From NCBI GenBank assembly GCA_033060915.1, contig CM065390.1:22176501-22240500 (forward strand): DNA of 64,000 nucleotides, given 5' to 3'. The translations under genes were made by a program, and so were the position numbers. The notes below the pieces were generated by a model. The model made no database searches. It saw nothing but the letters and a program-made list of their open reading frames with translations, and was not told where the DNA came from. Of the stretch, positions 52,553 to 64,000 are shown piece by piece (the first letter of the stretch is position 1; each line of letters opens with the position of its first letter). The stretch comes from Euryodendron excelsum. Its lineage: Eukaryota; Streptophyta; Magnoliopsida; Ericales; Pentaphylacaceae.

Positions 52553-53860
52553 GGTGAACTATACTACTGGGTGCATTAGAACTTCTAGCACTTGACCATA
52601 ATTTAGTTTCTGCTAGCCTCTGGTATGAAAGAAGAGATCAGAGCAGAGTCTTTCTTTGCTAACTTAATCCCATGTCCTCTAATTATTGGTACAAACTTTA
52701 CAACAAGACGGGGGAAAAGTTAAAAACTACCAAAACAAAACTATAAGAGAGGAAGTTTTGAACTTAGGATATCCTGAAGAGCATTGTTATGTTGTTCTTT
52801 GTTTTTGGATTGATTCAGAGAAAAAATAGCAATATTACTTCTTGCACAACCAAAAATCTCAACAAGATCTATTAGTTGTATTTGTAAATAGCTGCAAAGG
52901 AAATAGAAAAAAGAATAGTTTAACAATGATTTCATCGAAGGGAAGCTTTTGTCTTGTTTTGTTTCAAAATTTCAAATTCTACCGTCAAAGACAGTAGAAG
53001 TGTTTTTGCTCTCTCTCTCTCTCTCTCTCTTTTTTTTTTTTTTTCCCCCTACTAGCACCTTGAGATGTAACAGAGTTTGTACTGAAAGTTCAACTATTAA
53101 CAGTTAGCAACTTAGCATACAATTCAATCTCCCATAAAAGAGAAAAAGGAACAAAATATGACGATGGAAGAGATAATCTCAAATATTGAGTATCCAGAAC
53201 TCTGATCTATGATTTCTGAGTTAATTTCAACAGAACGAGCTAAATTCAACAATTTTAATACCTATATATATTTATATGTATAAACAGAAAGATTCAACCT
53301 ATGAAACAGCTGCCCTAAATAGAGAACCTGTAACAGACATAAAAGGGCAAGGGAAAAAAATATACAAAAACACATAAAAAGAATTCCAAAAATCAAAACC
53401 CAGAAACCGGAGGAAAAGAAATGGAAAACAAAAGGAAATTGACAATCTACATTACCCTAGTTTCCAAAAACCTTTGCAAAACATCACCTCACATACAAAT
53501 CAAGTGAACTTTTTTTGTTATCTACATTTTCTTCTCTTAAGAAGCAGACAACATGAGACGCAACCTCTCATAATCATCTTAGTTTTTTGTTTTCTTCAGT
53601 TTTCTCGCCAACCAAACACAGCAAAAGGGACAAAAATCAAAATCTGGGGTATACTACACATCAAGTAAGCAAAATTTAAAAAAAAAAACCTCCTATATTA
53701 TATGGGTTCACGTTTATACTCTCAAATTTGTTGAGAAACTTTGCATTACCTTCTTGTTTCTCTCTTATATTTTCTTCAATAACGCAAACACTCTCTGAGA
53801 GTGAGAGAGAGAGAGAGAGAGAGGGGGGTAAGTTAAGATGAAATAATGGATAAAGTGAGC
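52553..53860 (-). promoter_or_regulatory. 5' leader and promoter region of the bZIP gene
   Basis: AT-rich with two microsatellites: (CT)n plus T-run at 53009-53044 and (GA)n at 53803-53823 (CT on the gene strand). CT-rich leaders are common just after plant transcription starts, so the start may lie near 53.8 kb with a spliced leader, but I cannot place it. The complement contains no upstream exon with coding signal. Confidence 0.4.
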
Positions 53861-54149
53861 GCCTCTCAATGCTTCTTCAAATACTTGTTTTACTCTCAAA
53901 AAAGAGACTCAGTTCGTACACGCTGACTCCATTGGTGGGAGTCAGTGAGTGGCTGAGTGGAAAGCAGTGTACGGACCACAGTTGAGTTGTGCACAGCTCA
54001 ACCTCACTCTTTTCTGTGTGAATTAGTTCAAAAAATCGTACATCCCTCGCTAAATCATCGCCCGATATTCCCCATGAAGGGGTTTGTCTAAATTCAATCC
54101 AAACGTCTCACTCACTCAGTCTGATAAGGTGAAGTCTAATGTAGCATAA

Positions 54150-54700
54150 ACGAATCGAAAAATTAGAGAATTAAACCAATCAGGTCTTTATGAAAAAGTT
54201 TAGTTCCGGTCTGTAAAGTATCAGTTTGATTTTAAATCTAAAAATAATTTATCTGATTAATTCAATTTGATTCTCAATTTCACAATTTTTAAACTCGAAT
54301 CAGCCCAAATTTGAACTGATTCTAAAATTGAACTGAGACCCATTTTTTATATCTCATAAAAATTTATATATATTTTACATATATTATTAGATTATTGTTA
54401 TTTTTATTTAATTATTATTATTTTGTATTTATATGTTATTTTTTATTTTTTTAAAAAAATTAAGGATGCAAGAATAATCCTATCGTTTTAATTTTTTAAA
54501 TAAAAAGTTAAACTATATACAATAAAAGTGGAATCGATCTAAACCAACTTGAGGCATGGATCCGAATCGAACTAAACCAATCCGATTCTGTTCAGTTTAA
54601 TTGAATTATCGGTTCAATTCTAAATCCAAAATCTAGAACCGATCAACATCGAATTAGTTTTGGGTTTAGCACGGACCCTACTAATCCGACCCATACACAC
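54150..54700. other. Decayed repeat with GAACCGAT/TTCGGTT-type words
   Basis: Repeated 'AATCCGATTCTG', 'GAACCGATC', 'GAATCGATCTAAACCAA' and 'AATTGAACTGA' words, as in widespread plant repeats built from GGTTCGGTT. No termini or target-site duplication could be set. Confidence 0.35.
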
Positions 54701-54859
54701 TCCCAGGATGAACCTTTCAAATTTATCTTTGTTTATTTTCAAATTAGGTAAGATCAGTTTAACTTTGTATTTTTTTTTAATTTATAACATTTTTTAATTA
54801 TCTTATTTTTTTAAAAAAATAGTACGTAGTCTACCTAATATGAGATAAATAATGCTTTA

Positions 54860-54960
54860 TCTATACTATTATAAAGCAAATTCATTTGGAAAGCCTTTAC
54901 TTTAGTGAGGCTTTTTTTTTTTTTGACAAAAAAAAAAAATATAATCGGAAGTTTGGCCAA
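54860..54960 (+). mobile_element. Second Helitron 5' end
   Basis: TCTATACTATTATAAAGCA and five further bases are identical to the start of the Helitron at 26498, again preceded by A. The 3' end (CTRR followed by T) is not certain; a candidate CATTCTAG-T lies near 56281-56288, which would make it 1.4 kb long. Confidence 0.55.
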
Positions 54961-56640
54961 TTTACATTCACATGCAAATGTAATTATGTAAAAACTACAA
55001 TCAATTCACTTATTCAGATTATCTAACCCCCACTACTAAATTAGTGATAAAGAGAATAATTGAGTATAGTGTAGTATACACACGCATTATGCCACTTTTC
55101 TAATTATATATAAACATACACCACTATCTTCATATAACAAGGCATATTTATGTATTATTACATTATAATAGGAGTATTCTAGCAAGTTTGGCACATAATT
55201 GGTTGGAGTCAGGTGAAGATTACTTAAACCCTAATCCACCCCATTCCCATTACGAATTTTATTTTTTTCCATATATAATATACCTTTACCCCTTAGTTAA
55301 ACTCCAAACCCTTCCTATTAGGAACGGATCGGGTTGAAGACCTACCTTTCATGTGAAATTCTCATCCCTATTAAAATTCATGATTTTTTGTTATTTTGGA
55401 AAGTACCTGATTTCTTTGAACGATTTTTGTTTTTGGAAAATTAGTTAGGTTTAAAACATTTGACAAACATTCCTATAATTTATTGCCTTTTTTCCATTTT
55501 TTATTTTTTGTTGACATAATTTTCTTTCTTAAATTTCATAAGATATTCTTATTTTTTGCTGAATTTTTCTTAACTAAAGCTTGATTAATTAGAATTCAGT
55601 TGTCTTATCAAATCTATATATAGATAAATATCATCATATTTTAATGAATTTCAGCAAATTAATAATCAAATTCATATTCCTTCCCATTCTTTTTTTAAAT
55701 ATGAAGCCAACACTTAAATACTATATTATACTGTACATGAAACTTTTTAATCACATTTGCAACCTATCAAAAATAAATAATTAAGTAAATGAATTGTATT
55801 AATAATTATGAGAATTTTAACAGTTAAATCTTTTTATGTTTTCTAAATAGCACTGCACTTCTTATCAAAATTGTTGGCTACAAGGAATTACGACCTGTAG
55901 GATGTACTGGAATTTCAATTGGAACTTGAAGGAGGGGAGGGGTGGGGAAAAGAAAAAACAAACATTTTTTCTTTCATATTTAGTTTTATAAAGAAAACAA
56001 AATAATAGTAAAAAAACAAACGAGAAATAAAGAGTGATTGTTTTTTCCGCTCTATTTTTTCCTCCCTTTCCCTCCAAAGTAGAATCAGAGAAAGAAAATA
56101 AAAATTTCAATTATTTTCTCTTTCGTTCTCTTTTTTCTCTCAAGTTTCAAATAGACTTTAAATTATCATTTTTGTGGACCCCACTTAATCAGCACTCACT
56201 AAATTAAAAATTATGCTTGTAGTGTACCATGCAAAGGCCAATGGGGACATGCCTTGTAGACATCTTATTTCATTTTGACCATTCTAGTTTAAGTAATAAT
56301 TAAAATTAGCGTAAATTGAAAAGTCCCATGAAGGATATTTCGGTCATTTTTCACAATAAGGGCAATTGAGTCGCTTGCACAAACTTAACAAACCATAATT
56401 AGGGATTTTGTACAAAAGAAAAAATGATTAATCATTTCAAAAATGGATTGAAAATAATCAACATAGTATTAAATTTTAGTCTCCGGTCGGGCGTACAAGG
56501 ATTATATGCCTAAAAAAAAAACGTAATTTTCCATTTAGTTCCATTTTTTTTTCAAATACACAAAAAATATGTACAAATATCTCTACATAAGGGATGGTGA
56601 AAGGGTGAAGACGGGGCTTGAACTTGAAATCAAAAGCAAA
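54961..56640. other. AT-rich intergenic stretch
   Basis: No gene. A pair of G-rich and C-rich tracts (GGAGGGGAGGGGTGGGG at 55932 and CCTCCCTTTCCCTCC at 56071) frames ~150 bp and looks like a small foldback element, with no clear ends. Confidence 0.5.
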
Positions 56641-56985
56641 GGTGTCAAGGTCGAGAAATTATCTAATAGGTCTGAAACATCATATCAATATGATGATGTG
56701 GTGTGCCAAACTTATTAAAAGTAAACACATTAGATATTTTTTGTCAACTTAACTACATTGATAACAAACATGAACATGTAAGGAAAATTATTATTTTTAT
56801 TATCATAAAATTAGGTCAATCAACATATTGTTATTTCTATTATCCTAAAAATTAAGTAATCAACATAAAAATAAAAACATGTACATACTTTTAATAGGTC
56901 AGGTACACCACATCATCATATTAACATAGTGTTCTCAATCTACTAAATAATTTCTCGTCAAGGTCTCTACCAATTAGGGCAACAC
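56640..56985. mobile_element. Foldback/MITE copy 1 with ~80-bp inverted arms
   Basis: The left arm ('GAGAAATTATCTAATAGGTC', 'ATATGATGATGTGGTG') pairs with the right arm ('CACCACATCATCATATTAAC', 'CTACTAAATAATTTCTCG'), including 'CTTATTAAAAGTA' against 'TACTTTTAATAGGTC'. A related copy is at 57890-58165. Confidence 0.7.
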
Positions 56986-57889
56986 TTTGCTCTGCTATGT
57001 ATCTATTAGAATAGCTGAGCTCACATTGTACTTACATTACTATGTTTCCCTCATTTATAATGTTTATATGCTTGGTCGTAAGTTACATAAATTTTCTCAT
57101 CTTATAAAAGTGCAGTTTTTGGTAGCATAGCTGACAACATATGATAGTAACACGCCTGTTTTAAATTATCAAAGGCACTCAAAGTAAATTTTAAATGTTA
57201 TTTATGTTAACGGTTTAACCAAAAAAAAAATACTACAAGTCACTTTCATTAATATAAAGAAGTTAAGAAGTCCTCCAAATTTACACAACTATATCTTTTT
57301 CTGGCACAAACGTTAAACTCTCAAACTGAAAACAAATTTGCAAAATATTATCAATATCACTATCAAACGGTCAGTTGAGATATGTTTTTGTAGTATTTTT
57401 TTTGTAAGTTTATCTTTGTTTGATTTTCTTTTCATCAAAATCTATCTCAAAAAAGCGAAAGAGAAGTTTTACAAAAAAAAATTATGACAATATGAAAACA
57501 TATAAAAATTAAGCTTAATTTAACATGAATTGCTTTTGGCTTCAAATTGTCCTGAGCCGACATTAGTTATGTGCAATGGAAGCCGACAATGCTACTATGT
57601 TTAAAAAATAGAATATATTCTATAAAGAATTGGCTGTATCAAGGAAAAAACATTCAATTCAATAGTAATATTACATCATTTACTTAACATAGTATTACAA
57701 ACCAATAAGACAAATTCCAATGAATACGTTGTGATAAGATGTCCAATCATTTAGTAGGGTAATATGGATAAATTATTTTTATTAATTCCTTAATTTTAAG
57801 AGATTAGACAAGAACACATATTTGGTATGATTTTATTGGTTGATGATACATTAGTATGATAAAGTGGTATCACTGTTTTCTCCTATTGA

Positions 57890-58165
57890 GGGGCTTGGAA
57901 AGGGATAAATTATCTAGTAGATTTGGAACATCACTCTAGAATTATTACATCATGTACTGATCAACCTATTAAAAATTAATTTTTTTGTCACTTGAGTGAC
58001 ATAAGTAACAAACTTGAATATAGGACCAACAAATTGTTAACCCCATTATTTCAACATTAGAATATGAAACACGTGACACTTGATTGCTGATAGGATGCAT
58101 CACGTCATCATGCAAGTGCTAATGTAGTGTTTCAAATTCATAGGATAATATCTCAGTAGGATGGG
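57890..58165. mobile_element. Foldback/MITE copy 2, diverged
   Basis: The left arm 'AAATTATCTAGTAGATTTGG', 'CAACCTATTAAAAATTAA' and the right arm 'GATGCATCACGTCATCATGC', 'ATAATATCTCAGTAGG' follow the same plan as copy 1, 1.25 kb away. The arms no longer pair well. Confidence 0.5.
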
Positions 58166-58369
58166 TGATTGTTGTGTTTGCTAGTCGTGTAGGCGTACGT
58201 AATTGTGGGAGGTGATTTTAGTGCTTGGCATTATAAACATCTTTTCGTTATAAATAGTGCAATTTTTACTTATAGTTTTGATTTTCACTTAGAAAAAGCT
58301 AAGGTTTAAACTAAAAAGCTTATGAAAAAAAGATAAAAATAAATAAAAATAAAAGCTAAAAGTCGTCCC

Positions 58370-58540
58370 ATAAAAAGTTGTATCCAAACTAGAATTAACC
58401 ACTGAGGAGTAAGGCTTAATTTATTTTGGCTCATGCAAAACTAAAAGCTCAAACTAAAGGTCTATAAAAACTTGCACGCAGACTAGAATTAGTCGCCGAG
58501 GAATAACTGTGAATTTCTTCTGGCTCCTAAAGAAAATCAT
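58370..58540 (+). repeat. Two ~102-bp diverged direct repeats
   Basis: 'AAACTAGAATTAACCACTGAGGAG' and 'AGACTAGAATTAGTCGCCGAGGAA' are followed in both cases by '..TTTCTTCTGGCTC'-like sequence. There is no coding sequence. Confidence 0.55.
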
Positions 58541-58599
58541 CCACCTAAGATTCTTAAAGCCAAAGATATTTCCTATAAAGAAAAAACGACTCTAAGTGG

Positions 58600-60990
58600 C
58601 GTGGATGGCAAAGGGACCACTCTTTATATACATCTAAGTATTTGCAAAAGTATCTGCAGATCAACCATGAACCGTGCATGGTGATTATATATATATATAT
58701 ATATACATATACTGTGGTGACTGGAAACATAAGCTGATCTCAGGCACCCGAATGCATTTGTGTTACAGCTGTATCCTCGTCTTTAATTCTTATGTTGATC
58801 CTCCGAGAGGTTGCAATGATCACCCTTTGTCAAGTTCTTTTCATTATTCTAACAACCAACCGGACTAGTTTAGTTCTTGTATAGCAATGTTGAGTTTCTG
58901 GTTTTCACAATTTAATTCTTTTCGTAAATTCATTTGTAGTTTTTCGATTGCTCGCGATCAAATTTCTATTGGTGACTTTGGGAATCTCATAGAGATTATG
59001 ACCTGTTTCAAATCAATTCTCTTCTGAATCTCTGCACGGGAAATTCCTTTGATGTCGGAGGATATTTTCATATTCTTTTGTAAATAATTTGATACAATCT
59101 CATTTTTTTCAATCTTCTTTAGAATCACCCTTCTCATTTCTTTGGGAAGTCGGTGGATTCACTTTTATCACCGTAAAAAATGCTCAATTATTGACTTTAG
59201 ACAAGTGTGTTAAAACCTACCTGAATATGCTCAATTGAGAAGCATAAAGTAGTAATGAATCTCTTGTGCAATGTTGGAGCTACTAAGTTCAAGTCTTTTG
59301 TGGTGCATACCACATTTTTTTGGGAGGAAATCGCTATACTGGTGCTCGTTGCTCTATGAGTACTACTTGCTTGGACAATCCATACCACATCGTGAATTGT
59401 GAGTGTTTGCTAGCTTCTAGGGAGCTCACTTTGACAGGTTCTCTCAAATCATTTGAGAAAAAAAAAAACCAAGAAAGTATAACTACTTTTCATCTCCAAA
59501 AATTTCCCAGGTTTCAATTGGGATGGGCAGCAGTGACGGAAAGCATTAGCTGATTAACTTCAATTATCAATTAGAGATATGTCCAAGCACATTGCTGGCC
59601 GTCAAAGAGTCTTCTATAGTTTCAATGGAAAATTGAGATAAGTCCAGAATTAACTGGAGTGTTCAGCAAACGTATTCTCGAATCGTATGTATTTATTTAG
59701 TAGCTCTATCAACTATCAAATTTTATGAGGACAAAAAAATTGGTTTCATGATCATCTAAACAAAATGGAGAGTTGCTCAACTTTATGTAATAACTAGTCA
59801 AAGAGGCCCCTGCAAGGCATGGGCATTTTTAAAAAGAACAAGAAACTTAAAGAGTACACATTAAAATAGATCAACAGAAAAATATATTGTTATTGCTGAT
59901 TTCTATTTAATATTATTAATGTAATAAAATACCAAAAATACCAAATACCACATGTCACAATTTAATAAAAATTACTACTAAAAGTCTTAGTTCTCAAATA
60001 TGAAACTTTGCAATCTCGTGAGTCATCATTTTTGTCACTTGACTTATTTTACCCAATTATTAAATACAAACTTGCTAAGTTTAAATTTTATCTGATTTTA
60101 TTTATTTATTTTTATTGTTTTCTATTTACAGGGGTAGCTTAAGAAAAGAGTAGCCTCTTTGTAAACATTTTGATCAAGCTATTTTATTTTTTCAATTTTG
60201 CTCCCAGCATTGGTTGCCAGGTATTGCTATTTCTTGTGTGGGTCATGTTGGAGTGAAATAGGCAATATGGAAGCTGGAGGTGCCGAGATGGTAAGAGTTG
60301 TAATACCGTAAGTTAAGCAACCTAGCGTAGAAAAATACTAAAAATGGCATAACCTAATTACATGTTTTTACCGGTACAAAACAGTCTAAAAGGAATGAAA
60401 GGAGGTCGGCAAAGAGAAGTGCAGATGGAAGCAAGTTGACAGAAAAAACAAAAAAAACAAACATGACAACTCCCTTTTTTTATATATAGGATATAAATAT
60501 ACATATGTACGATGTTTACATCTGCACATTCGTAGGTTGTATTTGTTTTGAGAAATAATTAGATTAAATATCCTGTATCTCGCTCTATCCCTTGTTTAGT
60601 TATGCAAATGGGGTCGGGGCAAACAATCCAGAGAAGGACTTTAGTTCCTTAAACATTAGATAGATAATCCTAAGAGATGAGATAAGTACTTCAGGAATTT
60701 GAGATTCGAGGTAAAATTACAAAATGACACTCTGTTGGATTTGTAATTTCCCGAAATTAGTTAACACTTTATTCCATATTTAAAAACAAACGTGGTATGT
60801 TGTGTATACAACTACAGAAGATGGCCAACACACACATTATATATATATATATTATATGTATTTGAAAATTTTAGTTTCACGGATTAGGACTTATGATTAC
60901 TTATTTACTTAAGAAATATTATCTAGTTCTCTTTACCTAGGTGATCATTCACATGTATACATCAAACAATAATAATATCAAGCGATAAGG
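58600..60990. other. Intergenic stretch without recognised genes
   Basis: A (TA)n run at 58687-58705 and another near 60839. The frames at 58674-58868 and 59320-59553 lack codon bias or known motifs. Confidence 0.5.
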
Positions 60991-63560
60991 TAAAGAGACA
61001 CAAGTTTTTCTCATGAAAACTCAACTTAGGAAAAAATCATGTCAAGCAGGCCAAATATTATAATGAATATGTTACACAAGTACGACTTACAACCACAATA
61101 ATTGAATCTCTACAATTGTCGTCTGAATCCATACAAACTCTGGTTTAAGATTACTTGCTTGACTTATCGAGTTTCTGTTTTCCCTCGCTTCGACCTCAAC
61201 ACCAAATCAACATGGTATTCTTCCTCATTCTCAGAATCCACCAAGACGATCTCGCAACTGTGTTTTTCTATTTAGTACTCCAGTGAAGGAACTCTTTATG
61301 CTCAGTAACTCATCTATGATTGCTTCACTAAGATCTAAATTATATTCCCCACGCTCTATTATTCTCTCTTATATCAATATTTTTTTTATATCTCAGAGAT
61401 CTAGAATACGTACAATTCCCTAGACTTATGTAGCATCATTTAAATCCCACAAAAAGTAGGCTAGAACTACCTTTTGATTGGTTGAAAATAACTGACTTAA
61501 GAGTCCCCAAGAATTAGAAGACCTGAAAGAGGCAAGACTTCAATTCAGACTTGTTCTACTGCATAGCTCGAGCCATGTTCGAGCCAACTTCGAGTGATGC
61601 TCTCTGGATTTTTGCTTTTGTAGAATTTTCACATATAACTCAAGTGAACTTCGCTTGAGCCATGCATGGTTCACTTGAGCCATGTTTCTCTACATATTCA
61701 GATTACTCTAAAAAAGTTACATGGAATCCATATATTATGGAGTTTGAATAGATATCTAAGCATAGAAATATGACCTTTCAAAGTTTCAGCTCTACATGCT
61801 TTAAAGGCTTGTACTGCAGCTTGAACAGCTTGTAGTCTAGCAGCTTGAACTTGAATCTTAGACTTATTTGACCCAAATACTACTTGAAACAAGATATAAG
61901 CAATAAGTTTTTGTCTACAGGATTAGCCAATACTAAAATTCTAGCAATCTCCCCATTGGCAATTCTGTGACAAAACTCAATATAATAAATACTCGTTACA
62001 ATCACAATCCAAGAACTTTAACAAAGTAAAACACATGGTTGTAGAAAGCAATGAACTCAAACATGTTTTCAAATGTTGATGAAAAGATCAAGATATTGTA
62101 CCCCCACAGTCAAAAATAATACAACCTTGTCAAATGCATGTATAAAAAACATATATAAAACTATAGTAACCGCAAACATAAGCGATATCACAATATCACA
62201 ATTCTCTCTCTCAAGTCATATATTCTATTCTCTCTCCCCTTTTTGTCATGAATTGACAAAGACATATTTAAATACAAAAAAAAAAAAAATCATGAAAGAG
62301 TGGAATTCAAATACGAATATAAAAATGGAGTACTAAGGGGTAAAGAACTCAAGAAGAGTACAAAGCCAAAAAAAATGTTAAAAAAATAGTACTCCTCTAA
62401 TAGAGTCAACCAAAGCCTAAGAAGTTGACTATACAAATTATCAGAACTTCAATGGTATCCATGCACAAAGTCATTTAAATCAAATCATGCTCATAATATT
62501 AAACAAGAACCAAGTCCAAAAACTAAAGTAAATTTAAAACAATTTATTCCAAAATGATGAAATTCATGAAAATTTCTAAGTGTGTATAAAGTGTTGTCAA
62601 TGAATATCAACACTTGTTCAAATACTAGTAGCATGTGATGTAAATAGTTGCACCACATTTGATTTCTAAAGATCATCAGACAGTTAGAAGTCAAACAGCA
62701 GTAGCTTCCATATATGCTTAATGGATATGATAATGGGTAACAATGAAAACTCCTCCTTAATAACATATCTTTTTTTTTTCACCTTATCTCTCTAAGGTGC
62801 ACTTTAAAAGACAACAATAGTAAATTTCACACAAATGAGTAGGCAACCCTCTGTATTGATTCATAAAGATATTGCTCTAATTGTAGTCAACAGTAGTTTC
62901 ACACAAATTCAAAGGTACCCCTGCCCAAGGTTTAAGTGCATTGAGATTAATTTTTTTAAAAGGAAGTTTTAATGTTGGTTGAATCAATGGTAACGGAAAA
63001 TGTAAAAAACAGCACCAACATTGAATATTGGGAGCTAACCATAGGTCAATCCAATATATGATAATCAATATGATCAAGAAAGGCACATAGAAATATGTGA
63101 TTACATATGAGGACAAACAACATCAATAACATCAAATATGCTCAAGTTACACTAGGTTCATAGTTATGAAAATTATCATTAAAACAAAGAGTAGAGAATT
63201 AGATCTAAGAATGCAAACTAGTTCTGTTTAACAAAATACTTTGCATGCTTATCATCATATGATATTTGACATGAATGCCATAAAATCTTCAAATTTGTAA
63301 AATCATAAAAATCTTTTTGCAAAAAAAATAAATAAAATCACTAAAAAAGTACAAAAGACATCATAGAACTAGGATTAAAAAATAAACAAGATACACATCC
63401 TACCTTATGACAAAAATTGCCTTCATTTAGCAAGCCTTTCCCCTACAAATTTTTTAGAAAATCTCAGAGTTTTTAAATCAGACTTTCTAACCCAAATAGC
63501 CATAGTCTTAATTTTTTCAACTATTTTATGGACATTGGATTATGTGCCATGTTTAGCCTT
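60991..63560. other. Probable retrotransposon-derived, non-coding stretch
   Basis: It contains 'CTCTCCCCTTTTTGTCATGA' (62222) and 'AGCAATCTCCCCATTGGCAA', words I associate with untranslated parts of plant LTR elements, and 'TTGAGCCATG' repeated near 61570-61680. No protein domains were found on either strand. Assignment to an element is inferred only. Confidence 0.3.
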
Positions 63561-64000
63561 TGTTGGCCCAAATATGCAACCTAAGAGGGGGTGAATTGGT
63601 TTTTTCAAAATTATTCACACAATAATGCAATCTAACAGCTAATAACTCAAATGAACTATAAATCAAATAGTGTAAATGCAATGCAAGCAAGTAATGAGAT
63701 GCTAGAATAAAAAACAGAGCACAAAAATGAATACCAGGTTTACCGAGTTTCAGTCACAATGTGTGACCTATGGCCTCGCTCTCAAGACCCCCTTAAAAGC
63801 TCTTCCACTGTACAAAAATCCTTTACACAGTAGGTGTTAGTTGCCAAGTGTCCAGGTCACTCCTTACTAGAGCTATTTCCAAGCTCTCAAACACTCCAAG
63901 TGATTTTGTTTAAGTTTCACTTAAACTTACAACGGTTAAAAAACTAGCCATTATAGTCAAGGAGTAGACACTTTTTCTGAAGGGGTCGATTCTTTTTGCT
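63561..64000 (+). mobile_element. Start of an LTR, same family as the solo LTR at 18116
   Basis: It begins TGTTGGCCCAAATATGCAAC, then GAGGGGGTGAATTGG; the solo LTR starts TATTAGACCAGGTGGCAA and GGGGAGGTGAATTAGG. It continues with 'TGTGACCTATGGCCTCGC' and leaves the window. There is no polypurine tract just before it, so it is a 5' LTR or a solo LTR rather than a 3' LTR. The five bases before it are GCCTT. Confidence 0.6.

Overview
The window is nuclear DNA from a flowering plant, probably a eudicot. It is AT-rich, its genes have many introns with GT..AG borders, the three recognisable proteins match plant families, and the mobile elements are typical plant LTR retrotransposons, L1-type LINEs, a Helitron, a SINE and small TIR elements. 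I see no tRNA or rRNA genes, CRISPR arrays or prokaryotic features, and I cannot name the species.

Layout. (1) 1-12.7 kb is LTR-retrotransposon DNA. Two head-to-tail LTR fragments point left (1-3.24 kb). A Tat/Ogre-like Ty3/gypsy element points right: a broken gag at 3.25 kb, four tandem-repeat blocks, a polypurine tract and a 4.9-kb 3' LTR (7795-12707). (2) 12.7-25.6 kb is a nested stack: an old minus-strand LINE split by a Ty3/gypsy element (13762-24466), which is itself split by a 1.9-kb solo LTR (18116-20040) flanked by the 5-bp duplication TTGAT. (3) 25.9-53.9 kb is a gene island with three split genes: a FAD-dependent AIFM2/FSP1-like oxidoreductase (+), the ESCRT-III-related protein VPS60/CHMP5 (+) and a group-E-like bZIP protein (-). 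I reconstructed all three exon by exon; reading phase agrees at every junction, giving 366, 233 and 304 residues. (4) 54-64 kb has no gene I can support. It holds small inverted-repeat elements, a Helitron-like end and, at the right edge, the start of a second LTR of the same family as the solo LTR.

The three genes act in unrelated processes (redox chemistry, endosomal sorting, transcription), and nothing suggests they work together. What they share is intron content: each carries a LINE reverse-transcriptase or 3'-end remnant and one member of a small repeat family rich in GGACAC motifs. The most unusual points are a perfect 107-nt poly(C) run in the AIFM2-like intron 1, a dead duplicate of that gene's first exon in the same intron, a Helitron remnant ending 81 bp before its start codon, a SINE nested in a LINE in the VPS60 intron, and a Lys in place of the usual invariant Asn in the bZIP basic region. 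I found no convincing evidence of a wholly new biological system.
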